From: an uncultured Clostridia bacterium
GTDB lineage: Bacteria > Bacillota_A > Clostridia > Christensenellales > Aristaeellaceae
DNA: 5,318 bases
Assembly: GCA_947165745.1 (NCBI GenBank)
Contig: CAMVBO010000153.1
Span: 1 to 5,318 of the forward strand
Reading direction: 5' to 3'
Below are positions 4,387 through 5,318 of this stretch, one piece after another. Under the pieces are notes generated by a model. It did not search any database and was not told the origin of the DNA. It saw only the letters and a program-made list of their open reading frames with translations. The translations under genes were made by a program, and so were the position numbers. The first letter of the stretch is position 1. Every line of letters begins with the position of its first letter.

Positions 4387-5318
4387 GTGCAAGCAACTAA
4401 GGCGTCTCCCGCCAAGGCTCCGGCGCCGAGGCGGAAATCCGTGGGGCGGCGCATCGCGGATAACTGGCAGCTGTACCTGCTGCTGCTGATCCCTGTGGTG
4501 CTGACCTTCGTGTACAAGTACATCCCGATGTACGGCATCCAGATTGCCTTCAGGAACTACAAGGCTTCCAAGGGCATATGGGGCAGCAAATGGGTAGGCC
4601 TGGAATGGTTCGAGCGATTCTTCACCGCGCCGACCTGCGGCCGAATGATCAGCAACACCATCCTGCTCAGTCTGTACAGCCTGCTGTGGGGCTTCCCGGT
4701 GCCGATCATCCTGTCGCTGTGCATCAACCAGCTGAGGTTCCCACGCTACAAGCGCGTGGTGCAGACGGTGCTGTACGCGCCCCACTTCATCTCCATCATG
4801 GTTGTCTGCGGTATGATCCGCATCTTCCTCAGCCCCTCCGGCGGCCTGATCAACCTGCTGATAGGGAAGCAGATCGACTTTTTGACGGAATCCAGCGCGT
4901 TTCGCACCATCTATATCGCCTCCGGCATCTGGCAGGACGCCGGTTGGGGCTGCATCATCTACCTGGCGACGCTCTCCAATGTCGATACCAGCCTGTATGA
5001 AGCGGCCAAGGTGGACGGCGCGAGTATGTTCCAGCGCATCATGAACGTGGACGTCCCGGCGCTGTTGCCCATGGCGATCCTGAATTTGATCATGAGCGCG
5101 GGCTCGCTGATGAACGTCGGCTTTGAGAAGGTGTGGCTCCTGCAGACCGACCTGAACAAAGCTACATCGGATGTCATCGCCGTGTATGTGTACCAGCAGG
5201 GTATCGAAAACGCCAAGTACAGCTATTCCACGGCTGTGGGCCTTTTCAACACGGCGGTGAACCTGGTCCTGCTGTTCATCGTGAACACCATCGCTTCCAA
5301 GACCTCGGAAGTCAACTT
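4387..5318 (+). CDS. LplB-type sugar ABC transporter permease (3' end just cut)
   Basis: An inner-membrane subunit of an ABC importer for an oligosaccharide, of the LplB class within the binding-protein-dependent permeases. From GTG 4387, 310 residues are visible. A basic N-terminal tail of about 25 residues leads to DNWQLYLLLLIPVVL (25-39) and the typical IPMYGIQIAFRNYK segment (46-59). Membrane segments appear near 28-45, 89-112, 124-147, 174-196, 226-245 and 283-301. The EAA loop that docks the ATPase is intact: EAAKVDGASMFQRIMNVDVP (205-224). The last visible residues, SKTSEVN, match the usual C-terminal end of this class, so only a few residues are missing. The family usually pairs with a second permease and a lipoprotein binding protein encoded downstream, and often uses a shared ATPase encoded elsewhere. 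Start choice is uncertain: GTG 4378 and CTG 4249 are also in frame. Control by O1/O2 is likely. Confidence 0.93.
   Translation, partial: MQATKASPAKAPAPRRKSVGRRIADNWQLYLLLLIPVVLTFVYKYIPMYGIQIAFRNYKASKGIWGSKWVGLEWFERFFTAPTCGRMISNTILLSLYSLLWGFPVPIILSLCINQLRFPRYKRVVQTVLYAPHFISIMVVCGMIRIFLSPSGGLINLLIGKQIDFLTESSAFRTIYIASGIWQDAGWGCIIYLATLSNVDTSLYEAAKVDGASMFQRIMNVDVPALLPMAILNLIMSAGSLMNVGFEKVWLLQTDLNKATSDVIAVYVYQQGIENAKYSYSTAVGLFNTAVNLVLLFIVNTIASKTSEVN

Noticed and set aside
4104..4400. 98-codon plus-strand open frame in the leader
   Set aside because: Its start codon is the TTG of the -35 box, upstream of the transcription start, and it contains the operators. No credible internal start has a ribosome binding site at proper spacing.
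4354..4785. 143-codon minus-strand open frame
   Set aside because: It is antisense to the permease start region; the plus-strand frame has clear permease motifs, while this one has none.

Overview
This window looks like a piece of a Firmicutes genome, most likely a moderately GC-rich anaerobic Clostridia member of the gut type. The reasons are strong AAGGAGG-type ribosome binding sites, sigma-A-like promoters with extended -10 boxes, an LplB-type sugar permease, a LacI-family regulator, and DUF624 (YesL-like) and YcxB-like membrane proteins. The taxon is inferred from gene families and style only; there is no marker gene.

The layout is a divergent pair. Leftward (minus strand) runs a tight five-gene operon: a LacI-family regulator (2880-3914), two unrecognised single-pass membrane proteins with large outer domains (2227-2898 and 1584-2225), a six-helix DUF624 protein (697-1572) and a two-helix YcxB-like protein (155-697). 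All junctions are overlaps or gaps of at most 11 bases, and every gene has a good ribosome binding site. Rightward (plus strand) is an LplB-type ABC sugar permease (4387-5318) that is cut by the window edge only a few residues before its probable end. The rest of the importer (second permease, binding protein) presumably lies just beyond.

The 472-base region between the two transcription units is the most informative part. It holds a promoter for each direction, both with 17-base spacers and extended -10 boxes. Just downstream of the permease promoter lie two exact, inverted copies of a 12-base LacI-type operator, TGTAACGTTTCA, with centres exactly 60 bases apart. A 10/12 match to the same operator lies in the 5' leader of the regulator gene, and three TTTCA half-sites at exact 22-base intervals run through the regulator's own promoter. 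The simplest model is that the LacI protein represses the sugar importer and also its own operon until a sugar ligand is present. The four membrane proteins would then be co-induced with the importer.

The left edge (1-154) holds no supportable gene but has two clear inverted repeats and an AT-rich stretch. It may contain the end of the operon or a neighbouring element. The permease leader is also odd: it is about 250 bases long and holds a strong ribosome-binding-site sequence with no conventional start codon in the right place.
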